Part shown: positions 63,362-64,000 of the stretch, one piece after another | How the letters are laid out: each line of letters opens with the position of its first letter | Numbering within the stretch: position 1 is the stretch's first letter | Origin: Sphingomonas taxi | Lineage (GTDB): Bacteria > Pseudomonadota > Alphaproteobacteria > Sphingomonadales > Sphingomonadaceae | Length of the DNA stretch: 64,000 bases | Reading direction: 5' to 3' | Assembly: GCF_000764535.1 (NCBI RefSeq) | Contig: NZ_CP009571.1 | Span: 3,157,001-3,221,000 of the forward strand | Program-made: the position numbers and the translations under genes | The notes under the pieces: generated by a model | Told to the model about the DNA's origin: nothing | What the model saw: only the letters and a program-made list of their open reading frames with translations | The model's database searches: none

Positions 63362-64000
63362 GTGTTTGCCAAGCGTGCCATGGGGCGTGCAGTGACTGGA
63401 GTGATGACGGCGACGCTCTGCGTTACCGCTATCATGGTCGCGCCCGCTTTCGGCGCCAGCGAACGCCCCGCCCCTGCCAAGCGGCCGATGGTGTCGCGCT
63501 TCGCCGGCTCGTTCACGCCCGCCGCCGCCGATCCGCGGCTCGCCGCGGCGATCGCGCGCGGTGGCCTCGACGAGGCCGATTTCCGCTTCACGCCCGCCGA
63601 GGCGCAGCAGGACAAGCGCGCGGTGACCGTCGCTGTCCGTGCCCGCTCGACGCGCACCGCCTTCGCCGACGCCGGTCGCAGCAGCGCCGTGGCCGCACCG
63701 ACGGTGGGCATCCAGCCGATCGCCTATAACCTCGGCGTGTCGGTGGGCTGGAAGCGGTTTGCGGTGTCGGGTGCGGTCAACCGCATCGATCTGGGGCCGA
63801 TCCCGGGCAGCCGCGAATCGACCGACGTCGCGGTCAGCTATCGTGCGGGTCGCGCGAGCAGCCGTCTGGTCGCCGTAGCCGACCGGCCGCTGGAGAATAC
63901 GCCCAAGCTGACGCAGGAGCTGCCGAGCTATTCGGTCGACGTCAGCAGCTCCTATTCGCTGACGCGCAATCTCGATGTGACCGCCGGCATGCGCTATCGC
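63362..64000 (+). CDS. Secreted or outer-membrane beta-rich protein, partial
   Basis: The likely start is the GTG at 63362 (GAGGGG 7 nt upstream), followed by a signal peptide (VTGVMTATLCVTAIMVAPAFGAS). The frame is open to the window edge, so at least 213 residues are seen and the C-terminus is missing. Later parts have alternating polar/hydrophobic strands (YNLGVSVGWKRFAVSGAVNR, YSVDVSSSYSLTRNLDVTAG) resembling an outer-membrane barrel. I do not recognise the family. Confidence 0.7.
   Translation, partial: MFAKRAMGRAVTGVMTATLCVTAIMVAPAFGASERPAPAKRPMVSRFAGSFTPAAADPRLAAAIARGGLDEADFRFTPAEAQQDKRAVTVAVRARSTRTAFADAGRSSAVAAPTVGIQPIAYNLGVSVGWKRFAVSGAVNRIDLGPIPGSRESTDVAVSYRAGRASSRLVAVADRPLENTPKLTQELPSYSVDVSSSYSLTRNLDVTAGMRYR

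Overview
The window is a stretch of GC-rich alphaproteobacterial chromosome, most likely from a sphingomonad (Sphingomonas or a close relative). The evidence is the gene order around the origin (dnaQ-coaE-aroE-maf-ppsR / oriC / hemE-hemJ-rho ... mnmE-mnmG-rsmG-parA-parB), the DUF3576-leuS-lptE-holA cluster, a TonB-dependent receptor of sphingomonad type, and many ATGA, TGATG and TTGA start/stop overlaps. Assignments come from reading motifs and gene context; no database search was run.

Positions 1-15465 are the right end of an integrated genomic island. It is visibly less GC-rich than the rest and ends exactly in a 45-base 3' half of a tRNA-Gly(GCC) gene (15421-15465); the intact tRNA should lie to the left, outside the window. 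Reading inward from that attachment site come a tyrosine integrase, an unrecognised 287-residue protein, an AlpA-like regulator, a small coupled gene and a large TOPRIM/DUF5906 primase-helicase. This is the core of a P4-like phage satellite or integrative plasmid. The cargo looks like defence: two McrA-like HNH nucleases on either side of a complete type III restriction-modification pair (mod-res). An intact IS407-group (IS3 family) element with a 4-bp target duplication sits inside the island.

Positions 15466-32410 are chromosomal accessory and metabolic genes. They include two divergent secreted esterases (one CE2 type) and a module of Tat-exported flavin amine oxidase, TonB-dependent receptor and exported RidA-like deaminase; the first two members share an upstream 16-base motif. 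A LysR/aldo-keto reductase pair, a large soluble hybrid histidine kinase, bS21 and an OhrR/Ohr peroxide module with two palindromic operators follow.

Positions 32417-46666 are housekeeping: MAPEG protein, UbiH-type hydroxylase, FtsK, LolA, exonuclease III, RibA, MmcB, SleB-like hydrolase, DUF1491, thioesterase, PtsN, Hpf, DnaQ, CoaE, AroE, Maf and PpsR.

Positions 46667-46979 carry the probable chromosomal replication origin: a consensus DnaA box plus weaker ones, three GANTC sites and an AT-rich stretch next to hemE. Genes diverge from it: dnaQ to ppsR point left, hemE to parB point right. To the right lie hemE-hemJ, a parDE toxin-antitoxin pair, rho, a TerC protein, mnmE, mnmG, rsmG, parA and parB. 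Five parS sites lie between mnmE and parA, so origin, centromere and partition genes fall within about 11 kb. The window ends with holA-lptE-leuS-DUF3576 on the minus strand and the start of a secreted protein that runs off the edge.
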